Below, piece after piece: positions 46,801 through 59,199 of a DNA stretch of 64,000 nucleotides (position 1 is the first letter of the stretch; every line of letters starts with the position of its first letter). Location of the stretch: contig CM043971.1 of the NCBI GenBank assembly GCA_014529385.2, positions 24,047,769 to 24,111,768 of the forward strand, in the 5' to 3' direction. The DNA is from Adiantum capillus-veneris (taxonomy: Eukaryota; Streptophyta; Polypodiopsida; Polypodiales; Pteridaceae). Made by a program: the position numbers and the translations under genes. The notes beneath the pieces were generated by a model. The model did no database searches. It saw only the letters and a list, made by a program, of their open reading frames with translations, and was not told the origin of the DNA.

Positions 46801-48830
46801 TATTGGAGTTTCTTTTAAAGTGTGAAGATGATGTTTTTCTTGTTTTAGAGACGCTATTTGGTTTTCAAGTTCTAAAATTCTTGTTGCATTTGAAGACAAA
46901 GCAGTTTTGAGATGTTGAATGTAATGTGTATGGTCTATGTGTAAATGAGATAGTCCTATGTCCATTTTCTACAATATTACAACTATAATTCACTCTCTTT
47001 TAATTCCTATAAGAAATCCCTTTCTTATAGTCCTGATTCCATAAAATGTTTTTGGCTTTCATAGAGTCTAAAACATATCTACAAAGAGCATCCTATGGCC
47101 CTTAGGCCATAGGGTAAAATGTGGGTTTCTTCTAGAACCTATTATCAAAACCCTTGTATCAAACAACACCATGCTATGGTCATAAAACCATACAAAGGGC
47201 ACCCTATTGCCCTTAGGCCATAGGGTACCAATATAGAGACCCTTTAGATATAGTTAGGGTCTAAATGAATTAGAAGGAACCATTTGGCACTATGATATAT
47301 GTTACGTTGAGGCAAAAGATCAAGGCATTGTGGTGAGATCATAAAAATGTATCCTATGCCCAAGGCTATAAAGTGGTACTAGTTTCTCTATAAGGTACTC
47401 CATATAGATTCTATATCCCTATGGCTATAGGGTGGTACATGTATAAATAATTCTAAAATCTTAGGACTATAAATATCTCTCTTTAAATACCCATAAAAAG
47501 TAATTTTCTTATGGTCCTAATTCCATAAAAAGGAATATTTTTGGATTTAAGAGTCTTAAAATAACCTACAAAGAGCATCCTATGACCCTTAGGCCATAGG
47601 GTAAAATGTGGGTTTCTTCCAGAAACCTATTATCAGCACCCTTGTTTCAAAAAGTATAGAGTAAGCCTTATGGCCCTCGGTTCTTAGGGTTCCAATATAC
47701 CGATACATTAAAATAAGGCCACAATCCCTTAGGTTCAAAACAAATCATGTTATGGTCATAACAATGATATAGAGGGTACCCTATGGTTCCACGGCCAAAG
47801 GGTGTCAACATAGATGCTCTAGACTGACACCTAGTCTACCCATTACCCTTGGGGCCATTGGAGACTCTTCAAATGTATTACAATATTCTCTTAATGGACA
47901 CCTTAGCTACCTTGTGGCCTTAGGGGAATAAGGCTCTAGAAAACATACAAGGCACCCTTTGTCTTTAGGATTTACATAATGCTAAGTAAGTAGGCAAAGG
48001 AGTGGTTTCATTAAAGTATATAATTTGGCCCAAAGTCTATATGTTAGTTCTCTTTATGTTTAAAGTACTTCATAAATGCCATATGGGCCTAACACCATAC
48101 AATGATACATGCAAAGACCACTCTATGGCCTTAGGGACATAGGGTGCTACAAGGAAGAAGTACCCTACAATGCTAAGGTTATAGAGTTATCTCTATTCTA
48201 TACTTACAAAAAGTACCCTACAATTATGAGGTTGTGGACTACTCCGTACATTTCCTTTGTCCTTAGAACCATATGATGACACATGAAAAAAGTAATATAT
48301 TACAATCTTAAGGTTATGGATTTCTCTTTGTATTATACCTACAAAAAGTCCGTTCTCTATGGCCCTAAAGTCAAAGATAGAAATATTTTAGGCTCTCATA
48401 GATTCTTAAAGATACCTAAAAAAATCTATAGGATGAAATATGGTTTTCATGAAAAAACTTATGATCACAGCCTCTACTCTATGAAGAACCCTCTAGCCTT
48501 TGGGCTACATGGTGCAAATATAGAGGTGCATCCTATAGACCTAAGGATATAAAGTTATCCCCATTTTATACCTAGAAAAAATACTATCTTTATAGACATA
48601 TGGCCACAAAAAGTTGTATTATAGGCTCTTACAAACTCTTAGAGAAACCCATGATTAACATCACATGTCCCAAAAAACATAGGGTATCAATATAACATCT
48701 CTCCAAAGAGAATTTAGGCTATTCAAAGGAACCTACATGGGCACCATGGTATCCCTATGGACCTAGGGCCATATGATCTCTCATTGGAACAAAGGGAAGA
48801 CTATTGGTCCACTAGTGTTCTATTTTTTGA
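43900..48830. repeat. Decayed hairpin-satellite region with larger duplications
   Basis: The core CCTATGG-CC...GGCCATAGGG recurs irregularly (for example near 44,105, 47,095, 47,215, 47,580 and 48,125). Larger repeats overlay it: a block from CTTTCAAAGGACCCTATGG at about 45,585 recurs at about 45,967, and a block with CTACAATATTCAAACTATA at about 46,395 recurs near 46,968. Short ORFs here are not supported as genes. Confidence 0.7.
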
Positions 48831-49054
48831 ATTGTGGACAGAGTGTGGCTCGTAGCTAATACCTGCGGAGAATTAGGGACAAAGTTGGAGTCACTTGAGC
48901 TTGTTTGTGTTTGAGCAACACATGTAATTTATAACTTGCCTGCTCCCTCATGCTGTTTTATAAACGATTTGATGGATCCAAGAGTCGTGCTTAGAGGCTA
49001 GTATTGGTTCTTGATATTTGATATGTTCCACGTTAAGCAAGTGTCTATTGTCTC

Positions 49055-52000
49055 ATACCACCTCTTACTAAAATGACATCACCTCCCTCGACTTCCGCCA
49101 CACCAACAACAATACACATGTAGGCCTTTGTTTGGGTTTTTTTGTTTTCAATTCATTTTTTCATGGAATAACGAGAGTAGGTTTGAACTAGAGAAATACT
49201 AAACTAGGTTGAAACAAAAACCTATTTATAGAGAGAAACTTGTCTACACGTGTTTACATGAAAAAACTATTACACAAAAGCAAAAGCCTATTTACACAGA
49301 AACAAAAACCTGTTAACATAGAAAACCTCCGTTACAAAAAATCAAAAACATGTTTACTTACACAACGCCTTGATGTGGTACCGACGAAGAAGGAGAAACA
49401 CAAACCTCAAATCTTTGAAGAGGAAGAGAGGAAAGTGGTGGTAAGGGAGTGTGTAGGGGACTGAGAGGGAGTGACAACGGAGATGGAGTGTGCAGGCCAA
49501 GTTAGAGTGGCGATTGAGATGGAGTGTGCAAGCCAATAGAGAGTGGCGACTAAGAGGGAGTGTGTAGCGGGTTGAGAGGTAGTGTGCAGGGGTCAAGAGA
49601 TAGTGTGCAAGTGGAGCGGTCAATGGCAGTAGTTCGAAGAGAGTGTGGTAGCAACAACAATAGCATAGAGAGAATGGGGATGGAGTGCGGGTAACGAGAC
49701 ATAGACAGAGGTAGAGAGTTTGTGGGTGTGTGTGTGGTAGAGAGAGAAACAAAGAGATAAGACCTAAACTCTAAGAATTTAATTAAAAGAACATACATTT
49801 GAATTTCAAATTGATTTTTTAAGACGCTCAAGTCATTTCACACAGCGAAACCTATCTCATTGCCTCCATAATTGGGAGACAATGCTGCAAAAAAAAAAGA
49901 GTATGGAATTTTTTTAAAATACTGACGCAAAGGTTTTAAAAAGGTTTATATCTTGTTTCGATGATTTGAATGATTCCCATGGTCATTTTTGGTGTCAAGG
50001 GACCCAATTTTTCATACTAAAAAATACACAAAATTTTGAGATATTTTCTCTCAAAAAAAGTGTGCTATGTTTTTGTACAATATTGACGAGGGGACTTGAA
50101 AAGTCATTTTGGAAAACTTTTGGGCAAGCCAAAAAAAGAAAAACAAAATTTTTCTTAGAATTTTGGATTTTTTTCAAAATTTGTAGTTTTCTTCTAAAGA
50201 TTTAATATGCACGTGCATTTGCACACCAGTTGCACATGTGGCATGGGCTCTTTCTAAAAAGTGTGAGCATACGTGCAACACAGACATATTTTAAAAAATA
50301 ATATTTGAACGAGTGGGCATATACTAGAATGGGTTGCAAAGGTGCACATATGCAATGCGTTCACACATTTGATCATGTGATACATGCTTACCGTCATTTT
50401 TTCAGTCCCTTCAAAGCTAGACATAAAAGTATTAGATGGATGTACATCCACAGGATTACTTGAGATGGGGGCCCTAGATAGGATCAATGATTGTGGATGC
50501 ACAACATGGCATAGATAGGATCATTGGTTGTGCATGCAGCACATGGCATAGCTCATTGGTTTGGAATATGTCGACACTACGAGTGGAATGACACCCATGA
50601 AGAAAATTACGACCCGCGGGCCAAAATTTGCATAGTGAAAAAGTAACTAAAATAAGCCAAAATTGATATATTGTGCCTTGAGAAATGCGTGCACTTTCTT
50701 TTGGCCGATATCGATCACGGGGCTTAAAAATCCATTGTGGCAAAGCTTGGGTTTTCCTTTAGAGTTAAATGTGTGGTATAGAAATACACTCAAACGTGTC
50801 CGTACTCTAGCCTTTTATGTCGTTTGTGACACACTCGCACCTACAAGCCTACTGCTAATACGTACCCCCTTACATGCTGGCAATATTTTGCTTGCACCTT
50901 TTAAAAATCATTTCGTAAATTTTACAGGAATAAATTTGCAATCCAAATGTAGATCACATATACAAAATTATGGGCAAAAATGTATGCATGTTTGTCCATG
51001 CAACGTGATCACATGGACCTAGGTCCATAGGGTCTATCTTTGGGATGCCTAGAAAGTAGCATTGTGGTGCCCTTATTGGCCCACCAATTGACCTTGGGTC
51101 ATGGTTATGTAGTTCTTTCATTCATGTTGTCATGTTTGTGTGTCCATTTGATTTTGTAAACTTTGACAAGCTAGGTGAAGAGAACATTAGTATTGGTATT
51201 GAAAGATAATATGCTAGTGATTCTACTATTTGCTTAGAATCTGATGTATGCAGCATCAATCTAGTTTGTTGACCTATCAACAGAGTGAAAACTATGGATG
51301 AAAAACCGTTGTTACGGTATGAGGATGTGCATGCCATAGATGAGTTACAAGATGCATGCACTGAATCATCTCATTTGGTAGAGCCTATTTCAAAAAAACA
51401 AAAGTATTTCTTTATAAATAGGAAGCCAAAAATGTATGTGAAACCCTTTAAGAAATCCATTCAAGTATCCCTATCATATGTGTAGCTTGTTTCAACCATA
51501 GATTGTTGTTCTAGAAGGTGTTGTAAATATGCTACTAGAGATAAGTCATGGCTATGCGCAATGAATTTTGGGGACAAAGTTTGCAAAATAGAGCCAACTA
51601 TGTTCATGATAAAATGTTGATTGCTTGGCATGAAAATAGAACAACTACAAAGACTTTTTATGTATTTTCTTTTAATGGCAATGAGGTCTGTAGTAGAGCT
51701 TGGTACAAAATTCATGGCATTCAAAAAAAAATCATTTTATTGTTTCCGTGAACAATTTGATAATGGGGTTTGACACTCGGTGCAAGAAAACATTGCTTGC
51801 AATACGAAACATGTACAAGCAAATAGACATTTTACATGATGTCAACAAAACACTTAAGAGTATGAGTCTCAAGCTAATGTCTAGCACTACATTCAATAGG
51901 ATTTGGAATACAAAGTCTAATAATGTGACATTGTAAAAAACAAGTGAGTTCTCTAGAATGTGTTGTGTTTAGTCAACTAGAGTTGACAAAGAATGATGAG

Positions 52001-52151
52001 ATTATTGCACATTTGAAGGATGAATGTAGAACTCACATGATGTAACAACAAATTTGTAGGAATGTGTAATACACCTAGTATAAGTTCTCGCAATTGCAAA
52101 AGGATAAGTAGTTATGCATTATACATGATAAAATGGACCAAAAAAGACAAC
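49055..52151. repeat. Right arm of the very large inverted repeat
   Basis: Reverse complement of the left arm at 13,028-18,535. Where the left arm has 2.2 kb of satellite A, this arm has little more than one core (ATGGACCTAGGTCCATAGGG near 51,013). A stretch at about 50,660-51,000 has no partner in the left arm. Confidence 0.8.
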
Positions 52152-53680
52152 AATACCTAGACTATGGGTGAACTAAAAAGACTATGTGAATGCATATCAT
52201 CTGCAAGTATAATTACCACATATGATAACACATGGACATGGTCATGGGAGGTATGGTCATTTCTCTCTTAATGGTCCATGGCCTTCAGATCCCAATTCTA
52301 CAATTATTTCCCTTGCATTATGCTTACAAAATTTGGAAAGAACAAAAAATGATGGACTAGGATATTTATGCCATGATGACATGCCACACAACAATGTAAC
52401 ATTGTTCAATGCATTGAACTGAAGGACATCTCTAGACCACCAAAACATAATGATGAAAGAACATGACAGGAATGCATTGGCAATAACACCATTGTGGGCT
52501 AATGAAGAGATTTCTAGCTTGCAATGAGCCTCCTCTCAATGTGTTGTGGATACCATGTCCACTTAAGTATTTCAAGAGTTTCCTGAGAATGTTTTGCTAC
52601 AACTAGATAATTATGCAAGAGAGAATAAGAATCGGTATTTACTTGCATACTTGTCCTTGCTAGTAGCAAAAGGTGTCCTCAAAACCGTGAATTTGGGATT
52701 TGTAATGTGGAACATTTCAAAAGTGTGAAAGCTCGGCTCCTGTACCATTTTTTATGATATAAGTTCCTCACTTCAAATCATTTTTTAAAGGGTACATGTG
52801 TGATGGGCAAGATCCTCTAGTAGAACGCTCTAAGCCACTTCAATTTTGTTTCTATATGCAAGGTGAAATCCTAGTAATGCAGTACAAAACTCATCCCAAA
52901 GCACCTGATTGGACACCAACGGAGTCAGAAATTGAGTTGTGGAAAAAACATGATCAAGGGAAACCAAACTTGCTAGCAGGTTGTCCAGATGTGGTACCTA
53001 TAGCAGACTATGTGAGTGATAGTCTATTGGTTATTAAAGGGATTAAGACATATCGTCACATTTGGAAAATATATTCTATCTTGAAGGGAAAGGACCATGA
53101 TACTACAAAATACATGGAGCCAGTTATTCTTTTTTGGAAAAACATAATTAGTGAGCTTGAACAACCAACCAATAAACAAACTGGTGAATATACATCATTT
53201 TGGCCAAATACTATAGGGAGTCATCAAATGTAACATATAGAGGAAGGCATAGATGAGTTTCAAGGATATAAAGAATTGAATAATCACTATGTTGGTCCTC
53301 AAAGTGCAAGGCCACAAGAATATTTTAGGCATCAAATTGATGTAAGTAAAGGGGATTTGGTTCTTGTGAGACTTGTAGATCCAAAATATCCAATATGGCT
53401 AGGAATTACAAAGTATCGCGTTGATGTGGATAGCTCAACTCTTAACTACAATACATTTCTCATTTAATATTGGGCGCCAAAACATCGAAAAATAAATCCT
53501 TGAGTCCAAGAACATTATCAGGATTTTTGGAAAAAGAATTGGTGTTGCAATCTTACTGAACCAAAGCGTTGGGAGTGTGTTGATGCAGTTGTGTGGTCAT
53601 GGACTCTAATGGGTGGAAGACTTGCAGAAGAAATTAAGATCCCATCCAATGTAGTGGAGATGGCACAAGCCACAGCTTAA
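51120..53680 (+). pseudogene. DUF7869-type RNase H-fold transposase-like gene, broken
   Basis: Ordered pieces: MDEKPLLRYEDVHAIDEL (51,294 on), FYVFSFNGNEVCSRAWYKI (about 51,656-51,715), then from 52,580 a run with LLQLDN (52,594-52,611), REN-KNRYLLAYLSLL and TVNLGFV. The LDN, NKN and L..GF spacing is that of the catalytic core of the family catalogued as DUF7869, recalled from memory. Usually a GHTHEDID block follows; here it is lost at a frame break near 52,710. C-terminal frames at 52,796-53,233 and 53,276-53,680 carry GDLVLVRL and IWLGITKYRV, like the BAH/chromo-type tail of such proteins, ending near 53,680. Numerous stops show it is dead. The 5' third is duplicated on the minus strand in the left arm. 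Reading direction is outward from the inverted structure. Confidence 0.6.
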
Positions 53681-54179
53681 TAGGAGAAAATGAATAGCAT
53701 TTCATATTCATATCTTGCTATTTTTATAATTTTCCCTGCCTATGTATGATTTTATGAGGTGTTTTTTAACACGAACATGAAAATAAACTTTTAATGATTT
53801 CTCAACACCACCATTTTCTTGAGAATCTATCTCTTTGTCTAGTGTAGTACAAGGACTAAATAACAAAACCTATTTCTAACATTCCCAAATTAAACAAAAT
53901 TTTCTCAAATCAATTTGGAAATAAAACTACATAGGCTTTGAAATCAGTCCCAAAGTTGTGGGATTTTCCCATTTCACCTAAAATAGTGTTTTTTGTTCAA
54001 ACTAAAGAAACCCATTTGCCAAAGTATAATGCTCAAAGGGAATACTATTATTTTTATTTTTTCAAAGCATGCACGTGTGAAATGAGAATCCATAGTATAT
54101 GTGACAGGCATAAAATTGAAGGATCGTTGCACTTCCCTTACTAAAATATGATTCAAATGAATTACTCAATTTTATAAAA

Positions 54180-54552
54180 ATGCAAGAACATGCAACAAAT
54201 AGTGCATCACACTAGGTTTCCTACCTAAAGCATTTGCTACTACATTTGCTTGGTACTAAATCATTTGATGAAACTTTTGAATAAAGGTAGACCATTCAAC
54301 ATGACACCATGAAATGGTATATTATGTCAATAATCGTTTGATTTCTTGTTGATTGATCTTAATATGGACTTTATATCCCATAAGATAATGTTTCCAAATA
54401 TTAAGGGCATGGACTACTGCCAATAGTCTTTGTCATATGTGGTGTGCTTGATTTCAAATGGTTTAGTTTTATGTACTTTCAAAAGAAGTTGGGCGATCAT
54501 TTTGCTTCAAAAAATCTCCTAAACCTAAACCACTTACTTTAGTGACAACCAC
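54180..54552 (-). pseudogene. Ty3/gypsy RNase H remnant
   Basis: The minus strand reads SGLGLGDFLKQNDRPTSFES, then after a shift AVVHALNIWKHYLMGYKVHI and, further on, ANVVANALGRKPSV. These are the start, middle and end of a gypsy RNase H domain (usual forms: R-P-V-A-F-E-S, A-V-V-H-A-L-x-x-W, and N-V-V-A-D-A-L-S-R). Two frame shifts and several stops are present. It is a fragment with no visible LTR. Confidence 0.75.
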
Positions 54553-54683
54553 AACAAAACTCTATGAGAATTGGCACAATTGAAGGATGGGTACATGGAT
54601 CAAAAGGTATTTCAAAATGTCAATTATTTTTTATATTCAATTCCTCATTTGAATGTTTATTTTGGTTAAGTAATGTCGTCATG

Positions 54684-55145
54684 TGTAGATGGCTGAGACA
54701 GTCTCACAGGGTGGGAACCGGCTCATGTGAGACAGGCAGTGGATCAATCATTAATTACTACTGTAGTTACCACGGTAAACCCAAAGCATTTAAATAGGAC
54801 CCATTACATTGTAATCGGGTTGGCAGAAGTGGGCATAAGTTGCGGGCATGAATTGAGTCATTTGTCGGTTGTACCTCTGTTAAGATTTTGATCCATAATC
54901 TTAAGCTGTTCTTGAGCTACATCATCTTCATTGTAATCTTTCATCTCTAATCCTAATTACAGCAGTACAGTATATTCCAAGTATACATACTTTGTACTCA
55001 TTCTCTCTGAGTCTGAATTTGAATATCATTCTCAGTACTTCAGTCTGGTTCTCATTCCAGTAGATGTATTCCAGTTCAGTTTCTATTCCCTTGTCCAGTC
55101 TATTGTTTGAACTAATACATCACCAGTAGTTGTAAAATTCTAACA
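54684..55145 (+). repeat. Probable 5' LTR of a gypsy element
   Basis: Starts TGTAGATGGC and ends TCTAACA, about 462 bp, with a GCATTTAAATAGG TATA-like box at about 54,785. TGGAATCATCTATCTC follows one base after the end, where a primer site should be. Only one LTR is in view, so boundaries are inferred from the TG...CA ends and position before gag. Confidence 0.5.
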
Positions 55146-55264
55146 CTGGAATCATCTATCTCAAGAGATCAGCTCCAATTCTATTTTGGCGATCACGGTG
55201 GCTAGAGATTTTGCTCATTAACTAGAACACTTCTCTCCCAGTTGGAAGTTTCTCAACTGGAGTA

Positions 55265-56006
55265 ATGGCACCCAAAATCAGTCGTGGATGGAAAAAATCC
55301 TACCGTGTTGATCCTATTCCTAAGGTGTCAAAAAGAGACTACAACCCCAAGCATGAGCGGGTGAGTGACACAGAGGCTCAAGAGGAGCACAGTTAGGCTA
55401 ATGAGGCATAGGACTCAAAGCACTCCAGTCAATCCAGACGCAGACGGCGGGCAGAAAGGGAAGTACGCAAGGCTAAAAGTTCTCGGTCCAGGCAAGGGGG
55501 ACGGGGGCGCCAAAGCCAGTAAAAGCAGTCGCCATACTTTTAGTAGACAGGCGAGGGAGGACACTGACACGGAGACAAAAGCAGATATTAATTGGGATGC
55601 AAATATCGACAACTGTCAGAAAACTCAAAAGCCGCGTTCAGACTCTAAGATGAGAAGCGGAAGGACCAACGATAATCGACATGATTACATATCCTCGTTG
55701 AAAATCTCTTTTCCAATATTCAAAGGAAGCAAGAAGGATGATCCAGATGTTCACATCCAGGATTTTGAGCAGTATGCAGAGCTGAAAAATATTGATGAGG
55801 ATGATTGGGGTGAATACTTTCCGCAAACGCTGAAGGAGGCAGCGAGAAAGTGGTACTACCATTACCCAACTTGCCAGCTTAGATCCTATAATAAACTACT
55901 TAAATCCTTCAGACTCGAATATTTCGACAACAAAGGTGATGACCCCTTTGAGTGGACTTCTCTCTTGCCTTCAAGTGTAAGCTCCTTCATGTGTATGAAA
56001 ACATGA
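55265..56006 (+). pseudogene. Ty3/gypsy Gag, truncated
   Basis: ATG 55,265 (MAPKISRGWKKSYRVDPIPK) starts a basic leader that meets a TAG at about 55,394. The good Gag frame continues in another register to 56,006. It includes SSLKISFPIFKGSKKDDPD, VHIQDFEQYAE, then FPQTLKEAARKWYYHY and SYNKLLKSFRLEYF, the pattern of the retrotransposon Gag domain (PF03732-like: a helix, then a W-Y block, then a W/F-x-x-L-x-x-F block). It stops at DPFEWTSLLP. No zinc knuckle or pol follows, so the element is truncated shortly after 56,006. Confidence 0.65.
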
Positions 56007-56379
56007 CCTAGAGTGTTGAAAAGATTGGCAATCATCTAGATGGAGGTATTATTGAAATTTGAAAGTGGGGTTGATGTTTGAAAATGAAAACTAGTGAATA
56101 AAATATTTGGTAGAGTGGAATAATATACATACATGAAAAAAATATATTAGAAAATACTAGAATATATATATTTAATATTTTTAAGGTCAAAAGAGAGATC
56201 AACAAAGAAAGCTTACTTATTATGCTACATCGTGATTGATTAGCATAAGTATTATTTATTTAATAAAGGCTAAAACGTTTGTGAAAAAGGAAGAAAAAAA
56301 TCAAAAGTAACTTATATAATGGGAAATATTTTGATAAAAGGGCAAAAATATATGGGGGGTTCCCATGCATGGAAAAGCT

Positions 56380-58330
56380 TTCCTCAATAGCTATCAAAAG
56401 ATATGAAATAAAAATAACTAGCTTTAAATATATATAGAAAAAAGTTATCATTATCTATCAAATACACATAAAGTAGAAATAACTAGCTATCAAAAGCTAT
56501 AGTAGCTTTTGTATACAATCACTAGCTATAAATTACCTTTCACCTAAAGCAAACACCTGATCATTCACTATCAATAGCTATCAGAGAGCTACCAATATCT
56601 ATCAAATGGAAGTTATCAAAACCAATAGCTATAACTAGCTATGAAATATCTAAGAACCGCTATCAATAGTTGAGAGGTAGCTATCACCAGCTATAAACAA
56701 CTATTAAAGATCTTCCAATTGCTATCAAAGAGCTACCAATAGAAACCACATAGCAATCACTAAACACTAGCTATGAAATAGCAATTGGCTATGAAATAGC
56801 AAACACTAGCTATGAGATATCTATCAAAAATCTATCAATAGCTATAAAACACTAGCTATGAGATATCTATCAAAATTCTATCAATAGCTATGAAATAGCA
56901 AACACTAGCTATGTCAAAAATCTATCAATAGCTATAAAACAAGCACTATCTATGAATAGCTGCCAATATCTAGTTATCAATAGCTATTTAGTAGCAGTAA
57001 ATAGCTATGAAACAACCACTAGCTGGGAAAAGCTATCAAATAGAAGTTACCAAAGAGCTACCAAAGAACTATTAATACCTATCAAATAGTAGTTATGAAC
57101 ATCAATAGCTATCTAACAGCAATTACTATCTATAAAATAGCTATCAAATAGTAAACACTAGCTATGAAAGAGCTATCATTAGCTATTATAGTTATCAAAG
57201 AGCTGTTCTAGTAGCTATCGTTTAGCAATCACTAGCTATGGAATAGCTTTGGCTATGAAATAGCAGCAAACACTAGCTATGAGATATTTATCAAATAGCT
57301 ACCAATAGCTATGAAACAAGAAGCACTAGCTATGAACAACTATCAATAGCTATCAGATAGAAATCACTAGGTATGAAATAGATTTAACTAATGAAAATAC
57401 TTGATTATCGATCACTAGCTATAAAATGGCAATCATCGGCTATGAAATATCTATTATTTAGCTATCAAATACCAATAAATGGCTATAAAATAGCAATTGC
57501 TAGCTATGAATAGCTATCGATAGCTACCAATAGCTATCAAATAGCAATTACTACGTATAAATTTTCTTTCAAATAGCAAACACTAGCTATGAAATAGCAA
57601 TCACTAGCCATGAATAGCTATCAAATAGCTCTGCCTAGCTATGCAATACCTCATCCTAAAGAAAATACTTGATTATTAGCTATCAATAGTCATCACTAGC
57701 TATAAAATGTCATTGACTAGCTATAAAATATCTATTGATTACCTATTAAAAAGAAAATTTTGGCTATGAAATAGCAATCACAAACCATGAACAACTATCA
57801 ATTGCTATCAAAGAGATATCAAGAGATATTTTATAGAAATCACTAGCTATAAAATACTTTCACCTAAGGCAAGTACTTGATCAATAGCTATTACACAACT
57901 ACTAATAACAGAACAGTTATTAGTATCTATCACTATCAACAAGTAGGTAATTACAAAAATAGTCATTATTGGCTATCAATATCAATACCAATCAGATAGC
58001 CTGGCAGAAGTTATGTAACAACACATAGCTACTGGTCAAACTTTGACGGCTATCAACTGGCCAATATAGTGAACAACTACGACATATATTTGACTAGTTA
58101 TAAGATGGTACAACATAGCTAGTGGGGGGCTATGAAGTAAACTGCATTTGATAGCTATTACTGTGCCAAGAGTTATCTATAAAACACAGATAGCTACCAT
58201 CTAGAATTTGACAGCTATTAACTAGCCATTGCCAAAGAATAACTATAACGAACAACCATGAAACAAATAATTGGCAGCAAAACAGATAGATAATGGTCAA
58301 TAATTGGTAGCTAAAGCCTGGCAATAGTTA
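56380..58330. repeat. Degenerate TAGCTAT array, about 2 kb
   Basis: The words TAGCTATCAA, AATAGCTAT, CACTAGCTATGAAATAG and CAAATAGCAATCAC recur every 10-25 bp with no fixed long period. AGCT sits at the centre of most copies. No coding frame crosses it. It lies just downstream of the exon at 58.4-59.2 kb. Confidence 0.9.
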
Positions 58331-58424
58331 TGTAAGTAATTCAAATAGTTGTGCAGTCGAAAAGCTTCTACCCGGCAAGAGTATCTAACAAATACAAAAA
58401 TCCACTACATGGCATACACTTTCT

Positions 58425-59199
58425 TCCATACCTATGATACTTCCAATAAATGGATGGGATGTTCGATATACTCCTTCCGACCAATTCTCTTTCAACATAT
58501 GTCTTTTTTGTTGGGGGATACACGAGTCTCAAGCATCCAAAAGTTGACTATTAGCTCCTTTACCTCTTTAGGTATGCGACTTTTTTGAAGACTCCGATGA
58601 CATGTGGCAAAGGACAAAGTGGTCTTCTCAGTTTGTTGGAGTAGCCGATTCTTGGCTCCATACAAGCTCCTTCTATGAATAGAAATTAGCTTGAAGACAA
58701 AATTAACATTAATTCCTTGTGCCTCTTTTGGGTTTTTTGAGTTCAGAAGCATCATCATGGTAGACCTCTTGAGGAACATCTCATCTTCAGTTTGTGGCCT
58801 CTTCAAGTCTTGAAATGTGTTATGAATATTTCCTATCAGTGTATCTACAAAACAGGGTGTTGATGCTTTGTTGTTCTGGATATCTTTCAGTGGAATCATC
58901 TGATTGAAGATGTCTTTCTTGGTGTCCATGTCCATTCCACTAGTGCTTTGAAGTACATATCGTGCAATCCCTTTTTCTATCTTTGCTCTTTTTTCATTCT
59001 CAATGATTTCTGCACAACCCTGTGCCTTTGTTAAGTCCTCTTTTCCTTCGGCTGCTTCATTCCCTTCTCTTTCAACAACCAAACCTATATCTGCTCTTCT
59101 CTTCAATCGGGCTCTTTGTTCTCTCTTGAGGAAAGCTTCATATTCCCTGATCACCATTGCCTTCTTCAAGTCTTGGAATGAACCAACCATAAAAAACAT
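58425..59199 (-). pseudogene. 5' exon of a transposase-like gene
   Basis: ATG 59,199 opens a 235-codon frame with a lysine/arginine-rich N-terminal helix (EYEAFLKREQRARLKRRAD), then ends with ETRVSPNKKDIC at a TGA (58,492-58,494). The same frame continues as KRIGRKEYIEHPIHLLEVS to a TAG near 58,425, next to a GTATGG donor-like site. A 'RVSPN..KD..R.R.GR...EH..H.LE..Q' block is, as I recall, the N-terminal signature of DUF7869-type transposase-like proteins in plants. If so, this is a first exon with one nonsense change. Later exons would fall in the TAGCTAT array and none is seen. Confidence in family is moderate. Confidence 0.45.
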
